Below are positions 1 to 8,370 of a DNA stretch of 21,253 nucleotides, in pieces. The stretch lies in contig CAZGAV010000069.1 in NCBI GenBank assembly GCA_964523575.1, positions 1 through 21,253 of the forward strand. Reading direction: 5' to 3'. The notes beneath the pieces are model-generated. The model made no database searches, was not told the DNA's origin, and worked only from the letters and a program-made list of their open reading frames with translations. The stretch comes from DAOUTW01 sp964523575 (GTDB lineage Bacteria; Zixibacteria; MSB-5A5; GN15; JAAZOE01). How positions within the stretch are numbered: position 1 is the first letter of the stretch; each line of letters starts with the position of its first letter. The position numbers and the translations under genes are program-made.

Positions 1-67
1 GAATCAATGGTGATTAATAAAACACCCCGGTATATGGATGAAACCATCAACAAATCAGGAGATAGCC

Positions 68-400
68 ATGCAAAATTTCCAAATCCATACCGATTGCCCA
101 CAGTCCGGCTATAATTCCAAATTAAAATGGGCGGGAAAAAAATTTGGGGACCCCTTTTATATGGCAAAGCAAACCCAAATTCACCCCAATACTATGCCAA
201 ACAATAAATTACATGAAAAATACGGCCCCAATTTCAGATTTCCACACTATATATTGCGACGCCATATACTACGATACACAAAATATATGGGCAATCTCGA
301 CGGCGCGTTGGCTTTGCTTTTCGATTTTTCAACGTTTTCGTGGCTTTTTTTTCCGGGTGGCGGCAACCTCCCATCGGCAAAAACAGTCTCCGGGACGTGA
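68..400 (+). CDS. Doubtful small ORF, unknown function
   Basis: An open frame of about 110 codons begins at ATG 68, seven bases after an AGGAG Shine-Dalgarno-like sequence. It could also start upstream at 38. The predicted protein is rich in Asn, Gln, His and Tyr at the N-terminus and has a short hydrophobic stretch near the C-terminus (LFDFSTFSWLFF). It matches no family I recognise. Base composition differs sharply from neighbouring genes, and a second frame (144-413) is open over much of the same region, which suggests chance openness in AT-rich DNA. The ribosome-binding site is the only positive evidence. Confidence 0.22.
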   Translation: MQNFQIHTDCPQSGYNSKLKWAGKKFGDPFYMAKQTQIHPNTMPNNKLHEKYGPNFRFPHYILRRHILRYTKYMGNLDGALALLFDFSTFSWLFFPGGGNLPSAKTVSGT

Positions 401-413
401 AGGCGGCATGTGA

Positions 414-444
414 TTGACAGGCGCCGATAATTGCATTATTTAAT
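414..444 (+). promoter_or_regulatory. Putative promoter for the YcaQ-type gene, possibly leaderless
   Basis: A perfect -35 hexamer TTGACA lies at 414-419. A -10-like TTTAAT lies at 439-444 (spacer 19), with the poorer TATTTA at 437-442 (spacer 17). Either would place transcription start within a few bases of the ATG at 450. No Shine-Dalgarno sequence is visible before that ATG, so the mRNA may be leaderless. Confidence 0.4.
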
Positions 445-449
445 GAGTC

Positions 450-1688
450 ATGAAAATATCGAAAACTCAGGCCCGGCGAATTGCCCTCAAAACTCAACTC
501 CTCGACGGCCGCAACCGCCTGCCCAAAGGCAAAGAAGGTATCGCCCGCGCTATCGAACAATTGGGCTATATCCAGATCGACACCATCTCGGTCATCGAAC
601 GGGCCCACCATCACACCCTCTGGACCCGCCGCCCCGATTATCATCCGCGCCACCTCGACCAACTGCTCTCCCGCGACCGCCGCGTTTTCGAATACTGGGG
701 TCATGCCGCCTCGTATCTGCCGATGAGCGACTATCGTTTCTATCTGCCCAAAATGAAAAGTTTCCATAACCCCAAACAGGCCTGGTACAAAAACTGGAAA
801 AACAAGTACGGCCATCTGGTGGGGGAGACCATCGAACGCATCCGCAACGAAGGCCCGCTGGCCTCCAAAGACTTCGCCCTGCCCGAACATGCCGGCCGCG
901 GCACCTGGTGGGACTGGAAGCCGTACAAGGTGGCGCTGGAACTGTTGTTCTGGCGGGGCGATCTGATGATCGCCGAACGTCGCAATTTTTCGCGCATCTA
1001 TGATCTCACCGAACGGGTTTTGCCGGACGGAACCGACACCCGTTCGCCCGACGACGACGAATTGGGCCGCTTTTTCGTCCGCCGCGCCCTCAATTGCTTC
1101 GGCCTGGCCCTCGAAAAAGAAATCCATGATTATATCCACGCCGCCGACAAAAAAGTCCTGTCCGCCGCCTTGCGCGAGATGGTCGCCTCCGGTGAGGTGA
1201 CCAGAGTGCAGATCGACGGCGAATCGGGGCAGAAAAATTATGCCCTGACCGACCGGATCGAATCCCTGACCAAACTACGCCAAGCCTTGCCCCGGATGTT
1301 TTTGCTTTCGCCGTTCGACAATCACGTCATTCAGCGCCGCCGCCTCGGGCGTCTGTTCGATTTCGATTATTCCCTCGAATGTTACACTCCCGCCGCCAAA
1401 CGCCGCCACGGTTACTTTGTCCTGCCGATTTTGTGGGGCGAAAATATCATCGGCCGACTCGACCCCAAAGCCGACCGCCAGAGCGCGACCCTGATCGTTC
1501 GCCATGTCGGCCTTGAAGACGGCGCCGATCCCACCGACGGTTTCATCCCGGCGCTGGCCGAAAAACTCTGGGATCTGGCCCGGTTCAATAATTGCGAAAA
1601 AGTATCAATCGAAAAAACCACCCCGGCCGGAGTGAAAAAGGAACTGATGCGCGCCATCAGACTCACCGCCTCCGACCCGGCGCCTTGA
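450..1688 (+). CDS. YcaQ/AlkX-type winged-helix DNA glycosylase
   Basis: This 412-residue protein fits the HTH_42 (PF06224) winged-helix family that includes E. coli YcaQ (AlkX) and Streptomyces AlkZ. These enzymes are DNA glycosylases that excise bulky N7-alkylguanine and unhook interstrand crosslinks. The sequence shows an N-terminal segment with Q42-I-D44, matching the QxD catalytic motif of the YcaQ subgroup (AlkZ has QxQ). It is followed by a conserved His/Arg-rich region (ERAHHHTLWTRRPDY) and a W/Y-rich segment (FEYWGHAASYLP). The length is normal for the family. The ATG at 450 has no Shine-Dalgarno sequence but follows a promoter closely. The gene stands alone, 65 bases before the SDR gene. 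Family assignment is firm. The crosslink-repair role is inferred from characterised homologues. Confidence 0.88.
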   Translation: MKISKTQARRIALKTQLLDGRNRLPKGKEGIARAIEQLGYIQIDTISVIERAHHHTLWTRRPDYHPRHLDQLLSRDRRVFEYWGHAASYLPMSDYRFYLPKMKSFHNPKQAWYKNWKNKYGHLVGETIERIRNEGPLASKDFALPEHAGRGTWWDWKPYKVALELLFWRGDLMIAERRNFSRIYDLTERVLPDGTDTRSPDDDELGRFFVRRALNCFGLALEKEIHDYIHAADKKVLSAALREMVASGEVTRVQIDGESGQKNYALTDRIESLTKLRQALPRMFLLSPFDNHVIQRRRLGRLFDFDYSLECYTPAAKRRHGYFVLPILWGENIIGRLDPKADRQSATLIVRHVGLEDGADPTDGFIPALAEKLWDLARFNNCEKVSIEKTTPAGVKKELMRAIRLTASDPAP

Positions 1689-1753
1689 CAGCCATCCTTT
1701 TTTCCAATAGATTGAGGCCCTGATGATTAATTTATTTATCCGGAGAAAATGAT

Positions 1754-2527
1754 ATGACCGCACTCAAAGATAAAGTCGTTTTTGTCACCGGGGCCTCGGC
1801 CGGCATCGGGCAGGCCTGCGCCCTGGCCTGCGCCCGCGAAGGCGCCAAATTGCTTCTGTGCGCCCGCCGCAAGGATCGCCTCAACGATCTGGCGCATGAA
1901 ATCCGCGAAACTTATCGCACCGAATGTCATGCTTTTCAGCTCGACGTCCGCCATCAAAGCGAGGTCGAATCCGCCGTCAAAACTCTGCCGTCTCCCTGGC
2001 ATAATATCGATATCCTGATCAACAACGCCGGCCTCAGCCGGGGATTGAGCAAACTCCACGAAGGCGACCTGACCGACTGGGAAGAGATGATCGACACCAA
2101 TATCAAGGGCCTGCTCTATGTCAGCCGGGTGGTGATACCGGGGATGGTTGAACGAGGTTTCGGCCATATCGTCAATATCGGCTCCATCGCCGGGCATGAA
2201 GTCTATCCCGGCGGAAACGTCTATTGCGCCACCAAATTTGCCGTGGATGCTCTGACCAAGGGGATGCAGATCGACCTTGTCGATACTCCGGTGCGCGTCA
2301 GCGTCGTCGAACCGGGCATGGTCGAGACCGAATTTTCGATGGTTCGTTTTCATGGCGACAAAGAGCGCGCCGATGGCGTTTATAAAGGGGTAACGCCTCT
2401 GACCGGCGATGACATCGCCGAGGCGGTCGTGTTCTGCACGACCCGTCCGCCCCATGTCAATATCCATCGGATATTAATCATGCCCAAGGATCAGGCCGCG
2501 GCGACCGTCCTCCATCGCTCGGAATAA
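1754..2527 (+). CDS. Short-chain dehydrogenase/reductase, YdfG-like
   Basis: This is a 257-residue classical SDR. It has the Rossmann glycine motif TGASAGIG at residues 12-19, an ARR sequence after beta-2 (R38, R39) that usually signals NADP preference, NNAG at 90-93, catalytic Ser144, and the YxxxK pair Y157 and K161. The pattern NIGSIAGHEVYPGGNVYCATK is typical of the YdfG / 3-hydroxy acid dehydrogenase and serine 3-dehydrogenase subgroup, which oxidises L-allo-threonine, L-serine or 3-hydroxy acids. The start follows a GGAGAA ribosome-binding site at about 1740. It is convergent with the GalT gene (36 bases apart). The fold and cofactor are secure. The exact substrate is not determined by sequence. 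Confidence 0.9.
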   Translation: MTALKDKVVFVTGASAGIGQACALACAREGAKLLLCARRKDRLNDLAHEIRETYRTECHAFQLDVRHQSEVESAVKTLPSPWHNIDILINNAGLSRGLSKLHEGDLTDWEEMIDTNIKGLLYVSRVVIPGMVERGFGHIVNIGSIAGHEVYPGGNVYCATKFAVDALTKGMQIDLVDTPVRVSVVEPGMVETEFSMVRFHGDKERADGVYKGVTPLTGDDIAEAVVFCTTRPPHVNIHRILIMPKDQAAATVLHRSE

Positions 2528-2563
2528 GCATAGATGATTCGAATTTGAGGGCCGGCCGGTCCG

Positions 2564-3568
2564 CTATTTGGGCGAGGTTTTGGCCTCCCGCAGGACCTGC
2601 GCACAATCCTCGGGCGAGATGGTATTGATATAAATGCCCGACCCGATCTCGAATCCGGCCGAAATAGTGATTTTGGGAATAATCACCATATACCAATGCT
2701 GATGCCGGGTGTTTTCGTCGCCGATGGGGGACGACCGGATAATATAGTTATAATCGGGGTTGCCCACGCTAAAATAGAGTTTAGCCAGAACGTCACGCAG
2801 TAACTGAGCCAGATCGGTGATCTTTTCGTCGCTGATCAACATATAGCTGGCTTCATGCCATTTGGGATAAATCCGGGCCTCAAACGGCGAGCGAGCGGCA
2901 AAAGGGCAGAAGGCGACGAAATGTTCGGTCTCGGCGATAATCCGCTTTCTCTGCCGCAATTCCTCGTCCACCATGTCGCAATAGACGCAGGTGCCGTGCT
3001 TGTCGTAATGAAGAATCGCCTGTTCCATCGGATAGCGGACATGAGGCGGAACGATCGGGGTGGCGATTATCTGCGAATGGGGATGCTCAAGAGAAGTCCC
3101 GGCCCGCGCGCCGTGGTTGCGGAAAATCGTCACCAGGTTGATTTTTTCGTTCTTGCTGATTTCGGTTTGCCGTTCGCGGTAGGCCTTCAGGACCATGGCA
3201 ACGTCGTCCACTTCCATCAGGGCCAGCGTCAGGTTATGCCGCCGATGCTCGATGACGACTTCGGCGATTCCGAAACCGTCGGCCGACAAAAAAGCCCCGA
3301 CCGAGACGCGATTGGTGTCGAGGTTGGGTTGCAGGGCCGCGAATTTGTTGGCCACCGCCCGCACCTGCCAGTCGCCGTCGTGTTCGTAAACCAGAAGCGG
3401 CGAGCTGGTTCGGGCCTCGTTGCCGGGACAGAACGGGCAATCGTCCTTGACCGCCGGGAGCGTACTTTGATGATCTAATTTTTTATTGAAATCGGATGGC
3501 CGTTTGCCGCGTTCGGGCGCCAGGATCACCCATTCCTTGGTGGCCAGGTTCTGACGAAATTCCGGCAT
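2564..3568 (-). CDS. galT: Galactose-1-phosphate uridylyltransferase-like nucleotidyltransferase
   Basis: This 334-residue HIT-superfamily protein would transfer UMP (or another NMP) between a sugar 1-phosphate and a nucleotide sugar; in the Leloir pathway this converts galactose 1-phosphate to UDP-galactose. Visible features are the zinc pair C44-x2-C47, H111, the active-site motif H162-P-H164-S-Q166 with H164 as the nucleotidylated histidine, and a C-terminal HQHWYMVIIP element at about 289-298. A second CxxC pair (C194, C197) is present. It occurs in the shorter bacterial and archaeal GalT and ADP-glucose phosphorylase-like branch, so the sugar partner could differ from galactose. No galK or galE is nearby. 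The ATG is preceded by GAGGGAATAG. A good promoter lies at 3603-3631. Confidence 0.85.
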   Translation of the reverse strand: MPEFRQNLATKEWVILAPERGKRPSDFNKKLDHQSTLPAVKDDCPFCPGNEARTSSPLLVYEHDGDWQVRAVANKFAALQPNLDTNRVSVGAFLSADGFGIAEVVIEHRRHNLTLALMEVDDVAMVLKAYRERQTEISKNEKINLVTIFRNHGARAGTSLEHPHSQIIATPIVPPHVRYPMEQAILHYDKHGTCVYCDMVDEELRQRKRIIAETEHFVAFCPFAARSPFEARIYPKWHEASYMLISDEKITDLAQLLRDVLAKLYFSVGNPDYNYIIRSSPIGDENTRHQHWYMVIIPKITISAGFEIGSGIYINTISPEDCAQVLREAKTSPK

Positions 3569-3602
3569 TTCTATTCCCTCGTTTCAAGACCCAATAATAG
3601 CC

Positions 3603-3631
3603 ACGATACGATATTCGACGGCCTCAGTCAA
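3603..3631 (-). promoter_or_regulatory. Putative sigma70-type promoter of the GalT-like gene
   Basis: Reading the minus strand, TTGACT (3631-3626) is followed after exactly 17 bases by TATCGT (3608-3603). This is about 35 bases upstream of the GalT ATG at 3568. The -35 is strong and the -10 is moderate. Confidence 0.45.
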
Positions 3632-3679
3632 ATAATGTCTTTCGAATAGATACGATGCCGACCGGGATTTTTGACGGCG

Positions 3680-4555
3680 CTAATAATTCCTTTTCGGCGC
3701 TTTCATCCCGAGCAATCTTTTGGCGTTGAGAACCGAAGAGACAAAGGAGTCCTTGATCGAATCGCGCCAGGGAGATTTACCATAGGGACTGGGTTTGAGA
3801 CCCAGTTTCCGCAGTTGGGAATTAAATCGAAACAGCCGCGCCCGGCGGTAAACATCCTCGGAGTAATAGGTGATGCTGAACGAAATCGAAACGTCGTTGT
3901 TGACTTTCAGCCAATGCGGCGCATTGACCGGAACAAAGACGCCCTCGCCCGGCTTCATGACAAAGCTGTAGGCTTTCTTCTGGTACGATTCGTCGAATTC
4001 CAATTTGCCGACGACGCCGAACTGGGCGTAATAGCTTTCAATTTCCTCTTCCGAAAGGATATCGCGGTCACTGGCGTCAAAAACATAGAGCTGTTTTTCG
4101 CCCCGAATCTGGAGGAGGAAATTATGTTCCGGGTCGAGGTGATAGGGAGTCAGCGAACCGGGCGAAGTCAAAAAGATCCAGCCTTCGTACTGGGTGACGC
4201 CGGGACTGATAGGCTTCGCCAGCGGCGCGACTTCATTGAGGCAGTCTTCGACCAGTTGCCGGTATTCGGGATCGAGCTCGACGTTTTTCAAGACCAGCCA
4301 GGATTCGGCGTTTTCGATTTGACGGATCGTCTCTTCGGCCGTCAATCCGGTCGGCGGCGCTTTGCGTTTGTCTTCGTTGACCCCCACTTTACCGGTAAAA
4401 TAGCTGATTTTGTGATCGGGCAGAATTTTCAGCAATTCCAGCATGCGCTCGACTTGAAAAAGAGGGTGTTCGCAGAGGTTATGCCCGACGACAAACGGCC
4501 GGTCGGGGTACTCGGAGGCAAATTTGTTCGGTTCGATTATCAGTTTCTGGCTCAT
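3680..4555 (-). CDS. Cupin-like / JmjC-fold protein with H-x-D...H metal triad
   Basis: This 291-residue protein appears to have a double-stranded beta-helix core. The segment PYHLDPEHNFLLQIRGEK carries H139-x-D141, and PVNAPHWLKV carries H214. Together they form the facial triad expected of Fe(II)/2-oxoglutarate oxygenases of the cupin_8/JmjC group. Family members hydroxylate proteins or small molecules, and the substrate cannot be inferred here. The C-terminus (about 235-291) is basic and helical. I chose ATG 4555 (MSQKL) over an in-frame TTG at 4597 because the 14 extra residues are not conserved-looking. The gene is divergent from ileS across 243 bases, and I see no further neighbour that suggests a pathway. 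No signal peptide is visible, so a cytoplasmic protein is likely. Confidence 0.78.
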   Translation of the reverse strand: MSQKLIIEPNKFASEYPDRPFVVGHNLCEHPLFQVERMLELLKILPDHKISYFTGKVGVNEDKRKAPPTGLTAEETIRQIENAESWLVLKNVELDPEYRQLVEDCLNEVAPLAKPISPGVTQYEGWIFLTSPGSLTPYHLDPEHNFLLQIRGEKQLYVFDASDRDILSEEEIESYYAQFGVVGKLEFDESYQKKAYSFVMKPGEGVFVPVNAPHWLKVNNDVSISFSITYYSEDVYRRARLFRFNSQLRKLGLKPSPYGKSPWRDSIKDSFVSSVLNAKRLLGMKAPKRNY

Positions 4556-4798
4556 AGTTTCATCCCGGTAATTATTCGGCCGGGTTTTATTCCCCAACCG
4601 ATCATGTTTGGCAATAATATATAAATACGAGATTGGATCTGATTTTTAGTGTAAAATACGGTGTTCGGTTCAAAGATTGGACAGGGGAAAAGAGGGCAAT
4701 TCGCCGAACCGACAGAGCCGGATACGCCCCAAAAAAGGCTTTACATTATGGGCCGATTTGGATAAATTAGTAGGCTTGATTGAAAAAGGGCCTTTGAT

Positions 4799-7700
4799 AT
4801 GAAATTCGACCAGTTAAAAGACAACTTCTCCTGGACCGATATCGAGCGCGATATCCTCGAATTCTGGGAAAAACAGGATATTTTCCATAAATCTCTCCGG
4901 CAGCACTCCGGACGGGAACCGTTTATTTTCTTCGAGGGCCCGCCGACGGCCAACGGCAAACCCGGCATTCACCATGTCATCAGCCGGATGATCAAAGACC
5001 TCATGTGCCGCTATAAGACCATGCAGGGCTTTCTGGTAAATCGCAAAGCCGGCTGGGATACTCATGGTCTGCCGGTCGAAGTCGAAGTCGAAAAAAAGCT
5101 TAAGCTCAAAACCAAACAGCAGGTCAAGGAATACGGCGTCGCCGAGTTCAATCAAAAATGCCGGGAATCGGTTTTCGCCTATAAAAAAGACTGGGACGAA
5201 ATCACTCGCCGGATCGGCTACTGGCTTGATCTCGATACGGCCTACATCACGCTTGAAAACTCTTATATCGAATCGGTCTGGAATATCCTCGAAAACCTCT
5301 TCAATCGGGATTTAATCTATCTGGGGCATAAAACCGTGCCTTTCTGTCCCCGTTGCGAAACCGGCCTGTCCTCGCATGAGGTTTCACAGGCCTATCAGGA
5401 CGTCAAAGACCCCTCCGTTTTTGTGCGCATGAAGGCCGAAGACGACACCTTTTCCTATCTGGTCTGGACGACGACACCGTGGACCCTGCCCTCCAATGCC
5501 GCCATCTGCCTCCATCCCGATCAGGATTATATTCGCGTCAAATTCAACGGCGAAGAATTCGTCCTGGCTGAATCTCTGGCCGATCAGGTGCTGGGGGGGG
5601 AATTTGAAATCATCGACCGCAAAAAAGGCTCCGAATATCTCAACCGCCGCTACCGGCCGTTATTCGACATTTTTAAAGACGATGCCGATAAAGCCTTTTT
5701 CGTCATCAACGCCGATTTTGTTACCATGGAAGACGGCACCGGGATTGTCCATATCGCCCCGGGGTTCGGGGCCGATGACTATGAAGTCGGGCAAAAATTC
5801 GGTTTGCCTGTTTTTCAGGCGATCCGTGAGAATGGCCATTTCAAGGAAGATACCGGCTGGCTGGCCGGCAAATTCGTAAAAAAGGCCGACCCGGAAATTA
5901 TTGAAGACCTGGAACGCCGCGGCCTGCTTTTCAAGAGCGAAATTTATGTTCATAGTTACCCCTTTTGCTGGCGTTGCGATTCGCCGCTGATTTATATCGC
6001 CCGCAAATCGTGGTACATCAAAACGACCCAGTTCCGGGATAAGTTGCTGGAGTACAACCGGCAGATTAACTGGTATCCGCCCGAAATCGGAGCCGGACGT
6101 TTCGGCGAATGGCTTGAAAACAACGTCGATTGGGCTTTGTCGCGGGAACGGTTCTGGGGAACGCCTCTTCCGATCTGGATATGCAAGGATTGCGACAAAA
6201 GATTAGCGATTGGGTCGGTGGCCAAACTTCGCGAACATGGAATCGATGTCCCTGAAGAACTCGATTTGCACAAACCGCATATCGACGCCATCGAACTCAA
6301 TTGTCCCTTCTGTTCCGGGCGGATGAGCCGTATCCCGGAGGTTATCGACGTCTGGTTCGATTCCGGAGCCATGCCTTTCGCTCAATGGCATTATCCGTTC
6401 GAGCACAAGGACGATTTCGATAAGTTATTCCCGGCTCAGTTTATTTCCGAGGCGGTCGATCAGACGCGGGGATGGTTCTATTCGCTGCTGGCCATCTCGA
6501 CCATGTACTACGACCAGCCCTGTTTCAAAAATTGCATCGTGATCGAATTCGTGGTCGATAAAGAAGGCAAAAAAATGTCGAAGCACGTCGGCAACGTCAT
6601 CGATCCCTTTGAAATGGTCGATCTTTACGGCGCCGACGCTGTCCGCTGGTATATGATTTCCACCTCTCATCCGTGGATCGCAATCAAATTCGATCCCAAA
6701 GGAGTTGAAATCACTCAGCGTAAATTTTTCGATACTTTCAAAAATTGTTACGCTTTCTGGGCTCTTTATGCCAACATTGACAATGTGGCCGAACGAGCCG
6801 CCGCCCAGGGTGTCGCCGTCGGGCAATTCCTGCGCGAGGGGGCCGGGCCGGACACTCTCATTGATCGCTGGGTTCGTTCGCGTTACAATTCGACCGTGGA
6901 CCGGATCACCGAGGCTCTCGATCATTACAACCTGACCCGCGCCGCCCGGCTGATTCAGGATTTCGTCATCGACGATTTATCCAATTGGTATATCAGGCTC
7001 AACCGCTCCCGTTTTTACGGCGGCGGCGACGACCCCGACAAAATGCTGGTTTATTCTCTGCTGTATGATATTCTGGTCGGCGTCTGCGGTTTGATGGCAC
7101 CGGTGGCCCCGTTTTTCAGCGATTTCGTTTACCGCCAACTACTGGGGGAAAATAAAGCCGGCCTCCCGGAATCGATTCATTTGACGACCTTCCCCACGGC
7201 CGAAAATTCGGTTATCGACGATCGGCTGGAAGAGGATATGGATTTCGTCAAAAAAGTGGTCTCGCTGGCTCTGGCGGCCCGCAAGCGAAAAAATCTCAAA
7301 GTTCGTCAACCGCTGGCCCGCATGATCGTCTGCGAATCGGGGGGACAGGTACCGTCGGACGATGTCCGCGAAATTATCCTTCGGGAACTGAATATCAAGA
7401 AGATTGAGTTTGCTAAAAACCCCGAAGATTATATATCATATTCGGTCAAGCTCGACTTTGCCAAACTGGGACCGAAGCTGGGAAAAATGCTGGGATCGGT
7501 CTCCAAAGCGGCTCAGGCTCTTTCCCAGGACGAGATCAAACAGCTGGTGGCCGAAAAACGTTTGACGTTCGAAGCCGACGGACACCCGGCAACCATCGAC
7601 GCCGAGGATGTTGAAATTGTCGGCCATGAAAAGGATGGTTTCGGGGTCGAGGCCGAAGGGCCGATAACGATCGCCCTCGATACCGCCCTGTCGCCGGAAC

Positions 7701-7969
7701 TGGTCGATGAGGGGTTTGCGCGGGAATTGGTCAACAAGATTCAAAACATGAGAAAATCTTCCGGTTTTGAAGTGACCGACCGTATTGAAATCAAATTGTT
7801 CGCCGACGAGCCCCTGGCGGGGGCGGCGGGCAGGTACGAAAAATATATTTGCGAAGAAACTCTGGCCGACTCGCTTGAAAAGGCCGGATTAAACCAATCC
7901 GACGGCCAAAACGCCGTTGAATGGAAAATCAACGGCGAAAAGGCCGCCATAGCGGTGGCGCGCGTTTAG
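4799..7969 (+). CDS. ileS: Isoleucyl-tRNA synthetase, type 2 (eukaryote-like)
   Basis: This 1056-residue class I synthetase charges tRNA-Ile. The HIGH motif appears as G56-I-H-H59 in the context EGPPTANGKPGIHH. The KMSKS motif appears as K592-M-S-K-H596. Between them is the long CP1 editing insertion with GIVHIAPGFGADD, and zinc-type pairs (CPRC near 180, CWRC near 390, CKDC and CPFC near 465-505). Length and motif context indicate the type 2 IleS found in eukaryotes and some bacteria, a group associated with low mupirocin sensitivity. The ATG is preceded by a weak AAAGGG. A possible -35 TTTACA occurs at 4740-4745, but the matching -10 is poor. I see no T-box in the 243-base upstream region. 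It probably forms an operon with the DksA-like gene and lspA. Confidence 0.97.
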   Translation: MKFDQLKDNFSWTDIERDILEFWEKQDIFHKSLRQHSGREPFIFFEGPPTANGKPGIHHVISRMIKDLMCRYKTMQGFLVNRKAGWDTHGLPVEVEVEKKLKLKTKQQVKEYGVAEFNQKCRESVFAYKKDWDEITRRIGYWLDLDTAYITLENSYIESVWNILENLFNRDLIYLGHKTVPFCPRCETGLSSHEVSQAYQDVKDPSVFVRMKAEDDTFSYLVWTTTPWTLPSNAAICLHPDQDYIRVKFNGEEFVLAESLADQVLGGEFEIIDRKKGSEYLNRRYRPLFDIFKDDADKAFFVINADFVTMEDGTGIVHIAPGFGADDYEVGQKFGLPVFQAIRENGHFKEDTGWLAGKFVKKADPEIIEDLERRGLLFKSEIYVHSYPFCWRCDSPLIYIARKSWYIKTTQFRDKLLEYNRQINWYPPEIGAGRFGEWLENNVDWALSRERFWGTPLPIWICKDCDKRLAIGSVAKLREHGIDVPEELDLHKPHIDAIELNCPFCSGRMSRIPEVIDVWFDSGAMPFAQWHYPFEHKDDFDKLFPAQFISEAVDQTRGWFYSLLAISTMYYDQPCFKNCIVIEFVVDKEGKKMSKHVGNVIDPFEMVDLYGADAVRWYMISTSHPWIAIKFDPKGVEITQRKFFDTFKNCYAFWALYANIDNVAERAAAQGVAVGQFLREGAGPDTLIDRWVRSRYNSTVDRITEALDHYNLTRAARLIQDFVIDDLSNWYIRLNRSRFYGGGDDPDKMLVYSLLYDILVGVCGLMAPVAPFFSDFVYRQLLGENKAGLPESIHLTTFPTAENSVIDDRLEEDMDFVKKVVSLALAARKRKNLKVRQPLARMIVCESGGQVPSDDVREIILRELNIKKIEFAKNPEDYISYSVKLDFAKLGPKLGKMLGSVSKAAQALSQDEIKQLVAEKRLTFEADGHPATIDAEDVEIVGHEKDGFGVEAEGPITIALDTALSPELVDEGFARELVNKIQNMRKSSGFEVTDRIEIKLFADEPLAGAAGRYEKYICEETLADSLEKAGLNQSDGQNAVEWKINGEKAAIAVARV

Positions 7970-7986
7970 CGAACCGGAGGTGCGCT

Positions 7987-8370
7987 TTGAAAAAGGCGGA
8001 CATGCTTAAATACGAAAAACTCCTGTTGCAGAAGCGGCGGGAGATGGTCGAGGGGATCGAGAGTATCCGGGATGATTCCACCAGCACCATCAAGGAGTCG
8101 ACCGGGGACCTTTCGTCCTACTCTTACCATATGGCCGACCTGGGAACCGACGCCCAGGAACGCGAGAAGAAATTTCAACTGGCCTCCAAGTCGGGTCGGC
8201 TTATTTACCATATCGACGAAGCCCTGCGCCGGATCAAGCTAGGCACCTATGGTAAATGCCACAGTTGCGGCAAGGAAATCAGCCGCTCCCGTTTGAATGC
8301 CGTCCCCCATGCCCGATTCTGCATCGAATGCAAAGAGGCGGAAGAGAGAAAGAAAGCGCGCGGGGAGTGA
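7987..8370 (+). CDS. DksA/TraR-family C4 zinc-finger protein
   Basis: This 127-residue protein has an N-terminal coiled-coil-like helical part (about 1-85) and a C-terminal zinc finger C91-x2-C94-x17-C112-x2-C115. It belongs to the DksA/TraR family, whose members bind the RNA polymerase secondary channel, often with ppGpp. The helix-tip acidic patch (H48-M-A-D51...D55) is only loosely like the DxxDxA of DksA, so it may be a paralogue (YocK-like) rather than true DksA. The best start is TTG 7987, six bases after a strong GGAGG (7976-7980). The alternative ATG at 8002 lacks that spacing. It lies 17 bases after ileS and overlaps lspA by four bases, implying translational coupling. The ileS-dksA-like-lspA order recurs in several bacterial phyla. 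Confidence 0.9.
   Translation: MKKADMLKYEKLLLQKRREMVEGIESIRDDSTSTIKESTGDLSSYSYHMADLGTDAQEREKKFQLASKSGRLIYHIDEALRRIKLGTYGKCHSCGKEISRSRLNAVPHARFCIECKEAEERKKARGE

Larger units (their letters stand above)
1..449. other. AT-rich intergenic stretch with no convincing gene
   Basis: This left-hand stretch is clearly richer in A and T than the genes to its right, especially between 1 and 300. It has stop codons in most frames. I see no tRNA, no rRNA fragment and no recognisable protein family. A run of T at about 345-352 precedes a GC-rich imperfect hairpin, but the order (T run first) is wrong for a plus-strand terminator. The only candidate gene is the weak ORF at 68-400, listed separately. Confidence 0.5.

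Noticed and set aside
234..1139. 301-codon open frame on the minus strand
   Set aside because: It lies antisense to the YcaQ-type gene in GC-rich codons and has no family resemblance; the plus-strand frame has conserved motifs.
3671..4624. 317-codon open frame on the plus strand
   Set aside because: It is antisense to the cupin-like gene, whose frame carries the H-x-D...H motif and a natural start.
4556..4798. T-box or Ile-leader attenuator upstream of ileS
   Set aside because: I see no T-box consensus, no terminator with T run and no Ile-rich short frame; only a weak seven-base inverted repeat (TCGGTTC/GAACCGA).
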